Shown: positions 38,071-48,018 of the stretch, piece by piece
Position numbering within the stretch: position 1 is the first letter of the stretch
How the letters are laid out: the number at the start of each line of letters is the position of its first letter
DNA from: Candidatus Parcubacteria bacterium
GTDB lineage: Bacteria; Patescibacteriota; Patescibacteriia; UBA1558; GWA2-36-10
Length of the DNA: 51,126 bases
Assembly: GCA_018669975.1 (NCBI GenBank)
Contig: JABHSK010000009.1
Location: 1-51,126 of the forward strand
Direction: 5' to 3'
Notes under the pieces: model-generated
Told to the model about the DNA's origin: nothing
Databases searched by the model: none
What the model saw: only the letters and a program-made list of their open reading frames with translations
Made by a program: the position numbers and the translations under genes

Positions 38071-39081
38071 ATGCTTATGAACAAAACACAAACTGCTCGC
38101 CTAGAGGGCTTTGTCCTCAAAGAGGCAGAAAAATTTTTTGCAGACAAAGGATTCGTGCCACTGTTTCCACCAAAAGTGGTCCGTGCTTCTGGCGCCTGTG
38201 AAAACATCAACACTCTATTCGAAGTTAGTGTTGATAATAATCACAAATGGTTTAATAGAAATGCCTACCTATCACAAACCGGTCAACTATATTTAGAGGC
38301 CATGGTACCGTCCCTACAAAAAGTATATTGCGTTGGTCCATCATTTAGAGCCGAGGAAAAAATTGATAATAGGCACCTAACAGAATTTACCATGCTGGAA
38401 ATAGAATTTGCTGGAAATTTTGAGGAACTATTAGAATACGAAGAAAGCCTAATACACCATCTAGCACAAAAAGTGTCACAACACCCAAAGGCCCAGGAAG
38501 ACTTTGGTTTAAACGGTAAAGACTTGGAAAGACTGACTAAGTGTCCAACAAAATTCCAACGCTTTACCTATGATCAGGCTATTAAAAAACTAGAAGCGCT
38601 GGGAGAAGATATTAACTGGGGCGATGACATTTCTAGCCAAAGAGAAAAACTATTACTAGCAACGGTTGATAATCAACCGTTATTTATTACCCATTATCCT
38701 GACCCAATGTATGAAGAGCATAATGACATTGAAGTAGAAAAATTCTTCAACATGCTACCTTCTAAAGATAATCCCGGCCGGGTACTGAGTTCTGACCTGA
38801 TATTACCTTTTGGTGGAGAAGCAGTCGGAGCAGCTGCTCGAGTGCATATTTTAGAAGAATTAATAAGACGCTTAAAAAATTCCAAAATGTTCAAACGCCT
38901 AGAAGCTAAAGGTGGAGATCTAGATGACTTTGGGTGGTATATTGAACAAATAAAAAAGAATGGAGCAGTGCCCCATGCTGGCTGTGGTTTTGGTATGTCT
39001 AGAATACTTCAATATATCAGCGGCAAAACTAATATCACCGAAGCTGTTACCTTTCCCTCCAATAAAGGTAATATAATCTAG
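38071..39081 (+). CDS. Class II aaRS-like protein related to AsnRS/AspRS without N-terminal anticodon-binding domain
   Basis: FFADKGFVPLFPPKVV, YLSQTGQLYLEAMV, VGPSFRAEEKIDNRHLTEFTMLEIE, HAGCGFGMSRILQYI. Confidence 0.85.
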   Translation: MLMNKTQTARLEGFVLKEAEKFFADKGFVPLFPPKVVRASGACENINTLFEVSVDNNHKWFNRNAYLSQTGQLYLEAMVPSLQKVYCVGPSFRAEEKIDNRHLTEFTMLEIEFAGNFEELLEYEESLIHHLAQKVSQHPKAQEDFGLNGKDLERLTKCPTKFQRFTYDQAIKKLEALGEDINWGDDISSQREKLLLATVDNQPLFITHYPDPMYEEHNDIEVEKFFNMLPSKDNPGRVLSSDLILPFGGEAVGAAARVHILEELIRRLKNSKMFKRLEAKGGDLDDFGWYIEQIKKNGAVPHAGCGFGMSRILQYISGKTNITEAVTFPSNKGNII

Positions 39082-39488
39082 GGAACCAACTCATCCCAAG
39101 CACAATTTGAAATTTCCTGCGTGCAGGTATATCTAACCTTGCGCGTGGCCTCCGTAGTACTGGCAGTAGATTGTATATTAGAATTACAAACTCCGCCACC
39201 AGCACAACCACCGCTCTCCACAAACTGACTAGATACATTTATATTATCAACGCTTATGTCGCTGAATATTAAATTATTGGGTTGCTTCCTAAGCTGCATT
39301 AATGATTCCTCTACTCCTGATTCAGCTGCATAAAAAGTACGTATGGAATCTTTAAAAGACAACATACTAGACTTATTATTCAGCGATATAACCATAACCG
39401 ATAAAGAAATAGATAAAATAACCGCTGCTGTTACTATGGCAGCAATTAGGGCGGTGGCTCCGGATTGTGATTTTATAATTTCTTTCAT
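39078..39488 (-). CDS. PilX-like pilus assembly protein
   Basis: SGATALIAAIVTAAVILSISLSVMVISLN and RTFYAAESGVEESLMQL; in prepilin operon. Confidence 0.75.
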   Translation of the reverse strand: MKEIIKSQSGATALIAAIVTAAVILSISLSVMVISLNNKSSMLSFKDSIRTFYAAESGVEESLMQLRKQPNNLIFSDISVDNINVSSQFVESGGCAGGGVCNSNIQSTASTTEATRKVRYTCTQEISNCAWDELVP

Positions 39489-39492
39489 AAGA

Positions 39493-40038
39493 CTAGCGAA
39501 TACTCATAAACGTATCAAAAGATTGCTGTGAGTACCCATGTAAGTTTAAAATATTTCCTGATGTTAGTACAAAATTTATTTCTGTGCCAGCAATAAAACT
39601 ACCACTACTATCTAATGTTGGAGATAGGACAAAATTACTTGCTACAACTGTATTAGTGTTTAAAATAATAGGAGTAGCTGTTGATTGGTCTGGAAATCCA
39701 GCTCCAACATCTTCTGTTTCTCTATACACTAAATTACCTAACTCTAGATGCAAACTAAATCTAGTTGTTGTTGCTTTATAAAAATGCAATTGATCAGGAT
39801 CTGGGCTAACATTAATTATCGTATCAACATTATGTATATTATTGTTAATAAAATTCATGACAAAACGAGCATTATTTTGAACTTCATTGGAGGCTTTTAT
39901 TTTTTTACGCACGTTCAAAACATTCATTACCAAACTACTAATAACCATCAAAATCATACTAGTAACAAAAATATATACTAGAGTTTCTATTAAGGTAAAA
40001 CCTTTGCCGTTATTTGTAATTGATATTTTTTTTATCAT
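39493..40038 (-). CDS. PilW/GspJ-like prepilin
   Basis: GKGFTLIETLVYIFVTSMILMVISSLVMNV. Confidence 0.85.
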   Translation of the reverse strand: MIKKISITNNGKGFTLIETLVYIFVTSMILMVISSLVMNVLNVRKKIKASNEVQNNARFVMNFINNNIHNVDTIINVSPDPDQLHFYKATTTRFSLHLELGNLVYRETEDVGAGFPDQSTATPIILNTNTVVASNFVLSPTLDSSGSFIAGTEINFVLTSGNILNLHGYSQQSFDTFMSIR

Positions 40039-41933
40039 GGAAAAGTTGAATAACTAATGGTAACTTCTTCTAAAATTGGCACCTCTAAATCCGCCTGACT
40101 ATCCAGATATAATTTATACCTCATGTATCTCTGATTCAAATGATGCGTGTAGTTTATCAGCTCCCCAGATTCATCAGTGTAATAAGAGGTAGCTGTCCCA
40201 TCTGGACCAACAAAATTCCATGGTCCCAAAGAATTGTTACTAGTCGCTAATTGAAAGCGTATACTGGTATCTAATGGCTCCGTACCGGTAAATGCAATCC
40301 AGTTGTAAGCCACCTGATCACTACCCGTATCAAAAGTAGATGACTCTAATTCACCTATATCAGCATATTCACAATTTACTACTTCAGTAGAAATAATAAA
40401 AAATTCCTCTTGATTACCTGATGTGGCAGCATATATCAAAGAACAGTTTGCAGACATGCCCAACACATAACCTGTTAAATTAAAACCCGAAACCTGAATC
40501 ATAACTAATGGATCACTAACATCTAAGACAACCAATTCTTCGTTTAAAAAATTAGTCCCTAATAAAATATAAGGTCCAACTATAGAAAAGGAGTGCACCA
40601 TTTCCCCTATCTCATGCTCTCCTAATAATATTGGGTTTATTGGATTGGAAACATCAAAAATATAAAACTCTGGATACGAGCCACTATTTTCAGTCGACAA
40701 ATACGCTCTAGAGCCCCTAACAGCTACATCTGTACCTTTTAAAGACCCGTCTAAATTATACTGACCAACTAATTGCATAACAGTTGGAGTAGCCACACTA
40801 ACAATTTGCATCTCTTTATCAGCATCTTTGGTTGCTAAATATACATAATTGGCAGATAAAAATATCTTAGACGTATTATCATCTACTTCTATAAAGCTCA
40901 AATATTGTGCTGTAGTGGGATTACTAATATCAAATGAGTGCATTGTATCTCCCTGTACAATATAAGCATAATTACTATCAACGGCCACATCAGTAGCGTC
41001 TACGTTACTATCTAAATCATACTTAAAAATAACAGCGGGATACTCCTTGTCGCTAACATCTATAATTTGAAATTCTGCATTATTAACATGTGTAGATAAA
41101 TAAACATAATTTCCACGAGCTATTACTGAAGTTACTGAACCACCTATATTAAGCGATGATTCTTTAGATGTATTTTCTGGATCGGCGACATTTAAAACAT
41201 AAAATTCATCGCCTGATGGATTATTTTTTGTTACTAAATACGCATAGCCATCCAACTCAAAAACATCATTATCCTCAAAATTACCAGGTGTATCAAATGT
41301 ATCTGTAGTGGTTGCGTAACTCCAATCAATAAACCCTGAAACTAAACTTACTATTCCTGGTGTTCGAATATCAATACCTGTGTCCTTAGAAAAAAACATA
41401 TCTTCATCTGACCAGGTACTTTGCCCTGCGCCACCAAACCAGTCTGTTTGTGTCCATCGGTCAGCCTGCCAACGATGCCTATATGTTTCTAAGGTTTCTT
41501 GCTTACTAACACCTGTAGCACTAATCCAGTCAACGCTTACAGTAATCTTCTTTGTATCTGCGTCTAAATTAACACCTCCTATATCTCCATAGACATTACC
41601 ATTAGAAATATTAGTTCTATAAACTTCATCTATGGTCACTGTCCTTGTATATCTACCATCTATCACTTCGCTACCTGCAGACAACGTCCAGATGTCACTC
41701 ACTAAAACAGGGTGATGACCTCCGACCGTTAAATCACTCCAGTCAACTATCTTAGTAGCCTCCACTGCCTCGGTGGCATAAAATAACACTTGCAAGTCCT
41801 CTTCATTGATACGTCGCAATTTATTATTAGAACTAGTGATATGTAAAATTAAAATTGTGCTAATAGAAATAAAAGCAATGGCAACTAAAAGCTCTACTAT
41901 AGAAAATCCTTGATTGTTAATCCTCTTTATCAT
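40035..41933 (-). CDS. Prepilin-like protein with beta-propeller-like (LVIVD) repeats
   Basis: GFSIVELLVAIAFISISTILILHI plus repeated GNYVYLSTHVNNAEFQIIDVSDKEYP-type units. Confidence 0.85.
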   Translation of the reverse strand: MIKRINNQGFSIVELLVAIAFISISTILILHITSSNNKLRRINEEDLQVLFYATEAVEATKIVDWSDLTVGGHHPVLVSDIWTLSAGSEVIDGRYTRTVTIDEVYRTNISNGNVYGDIGGVNLDADTKKITVSVDWISATGVSKQETLETYRHRWQADRWTQTDWFGGAGQSTWSDEDMFFSKDTGIDIRTPGIVSLVSGFIDWSYATTTDTFDTPGNFEDNDVFELDGYAYLVTKNNPSGDEFYVLNVADPENTSKESSLNIGGSVTSVIARGNYVYLSTHVNNAEFQIIDVSDKEYPAVIFKYDLDSNVDATDVAVDSNYAYIVQGDTMHSFDISNPTTAQYLSFIEVDDNTSKIFLSANYVYLATKDADKEMQIVSVATPTVMQLVGQYNLDGSLKGTDVAVRGSRAYLSTENSGSYPEFYIFDVSNPINPILLGEHEIGEMVHSFSIVGPYILLGTNFLNEELVVLDVSDPLVMIQVSGFNLTGYVLGMSANCSLIYAATSGNQEEFFIISTEVVNCEYADIGELESSTFDTGSDQVAYNWIAFTGTEPLDTSIRFQLATSNNSLGPWNFVGPDGTATSYYTDESGELINYTHHLNQRYMRYKLYLDSQADLEVPILEEVTISYSTFP

Positions 41934-42406
41934 GGTATATCAATTTGACCTGATGAATTAATGGTAACAGTACTAGTATTACTAGGTTGCACTAAAGTAA
42001 TAATGGAAACTGTACCGGTATTAACTGTTTGTCCGGTGAGTTTAGCAAAAACCACATCGGGACCATAACCTCCTACTCCATCTGCAAAACTAGAGCCAGG
42101 ACTAAATATCTGTGTGCCTTGTAATATACTTTCTTTATTATTGGGATCACTAACATTATAAAAATCTCCAGAAAACAGTACATATCGATCGGTCTCCATA
42201 TGGATTCCCCAGGATGCATTATCAGCTGATGCAGTAGCTAATTGTTGCGCTCTAAATAAAGAACTACGTAGCTCATCAGCTGAATTAGAAATTTGCACTT
42301 GCTTCTGCCAATTTTTATAAGCAGTTGTACTTAAAACATATATTAACACTGCAATAAATAGTGCTACTAGCACCTCAACCAAAGTAAAACCTAATTTATT
42401 TTTCAT
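41930..42406 (-). CDS. GspH/FimT-like prepilin
   Basis: KLGFTLVEVLVALFIAVLIYVLSTTAYKNWQKQ. Confidence 0.85.
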   Translation of the reverse strand: MKNKLGFTLVEVLVALFIAVLIYVLSTTAYKNWQKQVQISNSADELRSSLFRAQQLATASADNASWGIHMETDRYVLFSGDFYNVSDPNNKESILQGTQIFSPGSSFADGVGGYGPDVVFAKLTGQTVNTGTVSIITLVQPSNTSTVTINSSGQIDIP

Positions 42407-42409
42407 ATT

Positions 42410-43794
42410 TTAGGCAAATGAATTTGTAAGTTCATACAGAGGACTGATAACAGACACCGCAATAAAACCAACTGCTAATCCAACGAGTATCAATAACACT
42501 GGCTCTATAATCATAGATAAGTTAGCTAGAACAGTACTAACTCTCTCCTCATAATAATCAGATACTTTCTTTAAAATATTTTCTAACTCACCAGTACTTT
42601 CTCCCACCTGACAAAGTTGAATTGTAATAGAGGGAAATAGATGCGCCCTAGCACTCATAGCTTCATGCAATGAAACTCCTTTTTCCAATTCAGTGGCCAT
42701 TTCCAAAATAACTTTACGATAACGATGGTTATCAACTGTCTTGGCAACTATCTGTAGTGATTCAACAATAGCTAAACCGGCTGATAACAATGCGTGTAAA
42801 TTTCCTGCAAAACGAGTCAACGACAATTCTTTAATGACATTGCCAGCTATAGGCGCCTTCAGTATAACTGTGTGTAACCATAGTTTAGGTTTTTTTAATT
42901 TGAAAATATACCTAATAAATACTGCAATGCCAATCAAGCCAGCTAACATAAACCAACCATACGCTCTAATGCTTTCATTTAAAAACTGTACGGCTATCAA
43001 AATAAACGGTAATTTTACACTAGAGCCCTCAAAAATTGATACCATCTGTGGGAAAACAAATAGGGCTAAAAATAAACTAACAACCACAATGGCTAGTAAG
43101 ACAATTGACGGATACATCAAAGCACCAAACACTTTACTGCGTAGTCTTTTTTGAGCTTTAAGTATTTCTGCTAAATGCCCTAGAGTATCTGCTAACATCC
43201 CTGTGTTTTCACCAACTTCGACTGTAGCAATAATCATTTCTGAAAAAACCTTAGGATGTTTCTTCATGCCCACAGACAGCAACTGCCCATTTTCAACTAA
43301 ATTGTAAAAGTGTTCTAAAATATTAGCTAATTTTTTATTCTTAGTTTCCTTGGCTAACGTCTTTATAGATGGCGCTAAAGCTAACCCGGCTTTCATCATG
43401 GTGGACATATTGTCCATAAAAACCATCTTATCGGTTAAACTAATGCCACCGAGCACGATACTCTTCTTTGCTTTTATATCTTTAACTTCACGTCCAGCTT
43501 TACTTGTTTTAACTTTAGTAGCTTTTAGCTTCTTCTCTAACTCTTCTACCCTCTTAGCTCCCTCTTTATTCTTTTCATCCTTTTTCTTTTCATCCTTTTT
43601 CTTGTCTGGCTTTTTCTTAGTATCTTTCTTTTTTTCACCTTTTTTTTAGGGCCTTTCTTCCCTGTATATAATTTAAAAGACGCATACTCTTTTTTGAGAG
43701 CCTGCTTTTGCTTGTCTTGGGCCATACTAACAACTGCCTTGGCCTCTATTTCAGTATCGTCTATAACTTGATGTTTGCTGTCTAGATACTTCAT
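42410..43794 (-). CDS. pilC: PilC/GspF inner membrane platform protein, split by an apparent -1 frameshift at 43640-43647
   Basis: PilC core (FMDNMSTMMKAGLALAPSIKTL...VGENTGMLADTL...GESTGELENILKKVSDYYEE) in one frame; N-terminal 52 aa in the other, joined by a -1 shift. Confidence 0.8.
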
Positions 43795-43815
43795 TTTTGT
43801 TTTTGTTTTTAAAAA

Positions 43816-45546
43816 TTATTCCTTCCTAATACGTAAAACTTCTTCTATGGTAGTTAGACCTAGCAACGCTTTTTGCATGCCATCCTCAAAAATAGTAACC
43901 ATGCCCTGGGCTTTGGCTGCCTTATTTATTTCACCAGAGGAGGCGTTGCGTATAATACTAGCCTGCACATCGTCTTTATTTTCTAAAATCTCCATAACAG
44001 CCACCCTCTTTTTATAACCAGAATCACCACACCTAGAGCAACCTTTTCCCTTATAAAAACTGAGCTTATCAAAAGACTTTATTTTTTTCTCTGCAAAACC
44101 TAGCACTTTAAAACGCTGCAACATTTCCTCAAGGTCAAACTCCTTACTTAGACTAGTCAATGCTTCTTTGGATAAATGAAAACTTTCTATACAAGCTATA
44201 CAAATTCTACGCACCAAACGCTGAGCAACAACCACATTTAAAGTGGAGGCTGCTAAAAATGGCTCTACTCCCATATCCAACAAACGCGGCGGTGCACCAG
44301 ATGCATTGTTGGTATGCAAGGTAGATAGTACAAGGTGTCCAGTCAAGCCAGCTCGAACTGAAATTTGAGCAGTCTCTTTGTCACGAATCTCACCAATCAT
44401 GATTATATCAGGATCCTGACGCAGTAATGAACGTAAACCAGTCGCAAAAGTATAGCCTGCTTTTTCATTAACCTGAGTTTGATTAATACGATGAACACCA
44501 TATTCTATTGGATCCTCAATGGTGCAAATATTAACTAATTCTGTATTCAACATATTGAGAACTGTATATAAGGTGGTGGTTTTACCAGAACCGGTTGGAC
44601 CAACGACCAAAATCATACCAAAAGGCTTTTTGATCTGCCTTTCCATAATTTTAACATTTTTTTCTGAAAAACCTATATCTTCTAAAGTAAAATTTTGAGC
44701 TTCATCAGTCATTAATCTCATCACTACTTTTTCTCCATAAAAAGCAGGAATAATAGACACACGCACTGATTCCTCTTCGTCTTCTATTTTAAAAGAAAAT
44801 CGCCCATCTTGAGGAACCCTGTGTTCATCAATTCTTAAATTGGCTAAAATCTTTATTCGAGCTAAAAGAGCATCGTGCATAGAAGCTGGCAATTCAGCTT
44901 TATCGTGTAAATCACCATCAACACGGAAACGGATCACCACTGCATCAGGCAAAGCTTCAATATGTATATCTGAAGCCTGTTCAAAAATTGCATATTCTAA
45001 AATAGCATCAATAATCTTAATAACTGGTATCTCAATCTTGCTAACTTTACCATCCTTAGAAACAACTTCAGTGTTAAGCATGTCTGAAAGTTCCTTCTTT
45101 ATATTTTTTTCATAAAGACGAGTTGCAAATAGATAGTTCTTATAACTAGTCATAAAAACCTCCATTTTTTTCTTGGTCGCCTTTTTGACTAATGCTATTT
45201 TCTTTTTATCTAGAGGGTCAACAAAAGCAACTTTTAATGTCTTACCTTCCAAGCTAAAGGGAATTGCGTGGGCTTCGTTGGCTAAACCCTCTTCTATGGT
45301 GGTCAAAATCTTAGGATCAATTTTCCTCTTGCGTAAATTTACATAGGGAACATCCAACTTGTTGCTGATCAATTCATACAAATACCTCTCATTAAGAAAG
45401 CCCCTCTCAATCAAAACCTCCTCAACCCCACGGCGGCGGCGGCGAGCATTGTTTGTTGCGGCATCCCAGTCTGCTTTTTTGATAACCTTTAGGTCTATCA
45501 ATGTATTTTTTAAATCCTCCTGTGAAATTGGTAGCGATGAAGCCAT
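43816..45546 (-). CDS. pilB: PilB/GspE-type secretion ATPase, paralog 2
   Basis: VVGPTGSGKTTTLYTVLNML, RQDPDIIMIGEIRDKETA, STLHTNNASGA, tetra-Cys motif. Confidence 0.94.
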   Translation of the reverse strand: MASSLPISQEDLKNTLIDLKVIKKADWDAATNNARRRRRGVEEVLIERGFLNERYLYELISNKLDVPYVNLRKRKIDPKILTTIEEGLANEAHAIPFSLEGKTLKVAFVDPLDKKKIALVKKATKKKMEVFMTSYKNYLFATRLYEKNIKKELSDMLNTEVVSKDGKVSKIEIPVIKIIDAILEYAIFEQASDIHIEALPDAVVIRFRVDGDLHDKAELPASMHDALLARIKILANLRIDEHRVPQDGRFSFKIEDEEESVRVSIIPAFYGEKVVMRLMTDEAQNFTLEDIGFSEKNVKIMERQIKKPFGMILVVGPTGSGKTTTLYTVLNMLNTELVNICTIEDPIEYGVHRINQTQVNEKAGYTFATGLRSLLRQDPDIIMIGEIRDKETAQISVRAGLTGHLVLSTLHTNNASGAPPRLLDMGVEPFLAASTLNVVVAQRLVRRICIACIESFHLSKEALTSLSKEFDLEEMLQRFKVLGFAEKKIKSFDKLSFYKGKGCSRCGDSGYKKRVAVMEILENKDDVQASIIRNASSGEINKAAKAQGMVTIFEDGMQKALLGLTTIEEVLRIRKE

Positions 45547-45619
45547 TTATATAGATTTACAATTATTTATAATACATAAATTATACCAAAAATAGGGTAA
45601 TAACACAAAATAAAAAACT

Positions 45620-45640
45620 CACCTTTAGTGAGTTTTTTAA
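45620..45640. terminator. Bidirectional terminator
   Basis: ACTCACctttaGTGAGTTTTTT. Confidence 0.75.
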
Positions 45641-45657
45641 AATTGATTTTTTTCTTA

Positions 45658-47202
45658 TTACTCAGCAGTTTTTGTATTTTTTATAGCTTTGGCAGTTAAA
45701 TAATCAACTGGCGCATAATTATCAGTAAATAAAATGTGTTCTGTCAAATCTAAACTACCAATATCTACCAGATGCTCGGCTATACCGCTAATCGTTATAT
45801 TCTCATGCTCCCTGATAGCTAAATCACTAAAATCAACTTTCCGATCGCTATTATAACCTATAAAAACAACATTCTGATAGCCATCAAACTTTTGTTTACT
45901 AGTAGCAATATAATAACTGTTAGGAAATACCTCCTGGAATGTCTTTATTTCTGAAAGCAATATAGATGGTGCTGTGTCACCAAACCTACCTAAAAAATTA
46001 CCCATGAATATGCCCTCGTCGGTTAATTTTGATTTGGATAACTCAAAGAACTCCTTTGTAGATAAATGAGCTGGAATAGAGTATCTAGAATAATAAGCAT
46101 CTCCAAATATCAAATCATATTTTTTTTCAGTATTAGCTAAAAAACGACGACCATCCTCTGCATAATTATTTAACCTGTCATCATCGGGCAAACGAAAATA
46201 TTCTTTACTCAACTCAAATAATGATGGCTCTATCTCTACTACATCAACTGTAATATCTTCAATCTCCTCTAACAAAACCTTGGGAATAGAGTAGGCTGCC
46301 CCTCCAATAATCAATGCCTCTTTTAAATCTGGCTTAAAAAACTGATAGGCTGGATAATATTTTGAATATTCAAATACCAGTTCATCTGAATCCAAAAACA
46401 TAGCGCTTGATGGACTACGATCCTGCTGCATAATTCTAACTCCTCGACCATAGGCATCTTCCGTGTCATAAATCATAATTTTTTGATAGATTCCATCTTT
46501 AATATATAAAACGTTTTCTTCCTGCTCTTCAGAAGCAACAATACTACTAGTAGTCACCACTACTAAGCCTATTAACAAAATTATTTGCGCAATAATCTTT
46601 TTCTTAAAACCCAATTTCAAAATAGGCAATAAGCCCAAAAGAACCAACAATGAGCCGGTATATATTAAAATCTCATTTACTCCTAAATTTGGTATCAGAA
46701 CAAAGCCTGTCATTAAACTACCTAAAATACTACCTAGAGTTGACCAAAAAAATATCCTTCCTGAGATAGTTCCCACTCCCTGCTCAGGTAACCGCAATTG
46801 CTGTAGCTTAATGGTAAACGGTGACAACATGCCTAGTAAAAAACTAGGGACAAAAAACATCATAAGAGATGAAACTATTGGGCCAGAAACCATAGACAAT
46901 GAATGACCCATAGATGGTAATAGAATAATCGTAAATAATTGTAAAAGTAAAACCAATAGTCCGCTGATTAAAATAATACTAAAAAATATTTTTTCTGAGG
47001 GATGCTTATCTGCTAAACGACCACCAAGGTAATAGCCCACGCTTAGGGCTGCTAATATTACACTCAGTACACCAGAAACAGTAAAAATTGTATTGCCATA
47101 ATAGGGGGAAAGTATACGTACAGCCAAAATTTCTACTACTAATACAGCTGCTCCAGTTAAAAAAACTACAAATAGCAAACCATTCTTTTTCCAAAAACTC
47201 AT
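45658..47202 (-). CDS. Membrane-fused spermidine synthase-like protein (second copy type)
   Basis: N-terminal multi-TM, then ALIIGGAAYSIPKVLLEEIEDITVDVVEIEPSLFELSKEYF...YDLIFGDAYYS. Confidence 0.8.
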   Translation of the reverse strand: MSFWKKNGLLFVVFLTGAAVLVVEILAVRILSPYYGNTIFTVSGVLSVILAALSVGYYLGGRLADKHPSEKIFFSIILISGLLVLLLQLFTIILLPSMGHSLSMVSGPIVSSLMMFFVPSFLLGMLSPFTIKLQQLRLPEQGVGTISGRIFFWSTLGSILGSLMTGFVLIPNLGVNEILIYTGSLLVLLGLLPILKLGFKKKIIAQIILLIGLVVVTTSSIVASEEQEENVLYIKDGIYQKIMIYDTEDAYGRGVRIMQQDRSPSSAMFLDSDELVFEYSKYYPAYQFFKPDLKEALIIGGAAYSIPKVLLEEIEDITVDVVEIEPSLFELSKEYFRLPDDDRLNNYAEDGRRFLANTEKKYDLIFGDAYYSRYSIPAHLSTKEFFELSKSKLTDEGIFMGNFLGRFGDTAPSILLSEIKTFQEVFPNSYYIATSKQKFDGYQNVVFIGYNSDRKVDFSDLAIREHENITISGIAEHLVDIGSLDLTEHILFTDNYAPVDYLTAKAIKNTKTAE

Positions 47203-47334
47203 AGTTAAAAATTTAATTAATTATGAAGACAGTATAACACTTCTTGTTCAAAAAAAACAGATTTTGCTAAAGCATATATATTTTTCCTTATTATTGTTAT
47301 AATGACTATATAATTAAGAATTAATCAATAAAAC

Positions 47335-47958
47335 ATGGGGTTTTTAGATAATTTAAAATGGCGTTTTGCTACCAAAGAGTTCGATGTTGATAGGCCGGTA
47401 TCAAAAGAGGGTTTAGACAAAATCCTAACCGCCATTCGAATGGCTCCTACTTCCTACGGTCTACAATCTTTTCATGTCTATGTAGTGGAAAATTTAGATC
47501 TTAAGAAAAAAATAAAAACTAGGTCTTTTTTACAAAAACAAATAGACACCTGCTCTCATCTGTTAATTTTTTGTGCTCGTACCGACAAAAAAAACATAAG
47601 TCAAAGAATTGATGATTATATAGATTTAGCCACAGGTGGCGATAAAGTAAAAAAATTAAAAATGCAGCCAGCAAAACTAATGATGAAGGGTTCCATTAAA
47701 ATGAAATCGGATGAAGATGTCGCTTGCTGGAGTAGCAAGCAATGCTACATTGCCCTAGGCTTTGGTCTAGCAGCTGCAGCAGAATTAAATATTGATTCTT
47801 GTCCCATGGAAGGATTTGATAAAAAAGCTGTAGATAAAATCTTACAATTGCCAGCTAATTTGAATTCTACGGTATTTTTGGCTGTTGGTAATCGCAAAGA
47901 AGATCCAAGTAGAGCAAAAATTAGGTTCTCCAATGAAGATATGTTTACCCACAACTAA
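47335..47958 (+). CDS. Nitroreductase family protein
   Basis: NLKWRFATKEFDVDRPVSKEGLDKILTAIRMAPTSYGLQSFHVYVV; LGFGLAAAAELNIDSCPMEGFD. Confidence 0.88.
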   Translation: MGFLDNLKWRFATKEFDVDRPVSKEGLDKILTAIRMAPTSYGLQSFHVYVVENLDLKKKIKTRSFLQKQIDTCSHLLIFCARTDKKNISQRIDDYIDLATGGDKVKKLKMQPAKLMMKGSIKMKSDEDVACWSSKQCYIALGFGLAAAAELNIDSCPMEGFDKKAVDKILQLPANLNSTVFLAVGNRKEDPSRAKIRFSNEDMFTHN

Positions 47959-48018
47959 ACCTTGCTCTATTATCATTGTTTGCTATACTTTATTAAATTA
48001 ATTAATCTAATAAAAACT

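Noticed and set aside
43350-43649. + strand ORF rich in Phe/Ser (FFSSFFFSSFFLSGFF)
   Set aside because: Antisense artefact of the Lys-rich linker in pilC.
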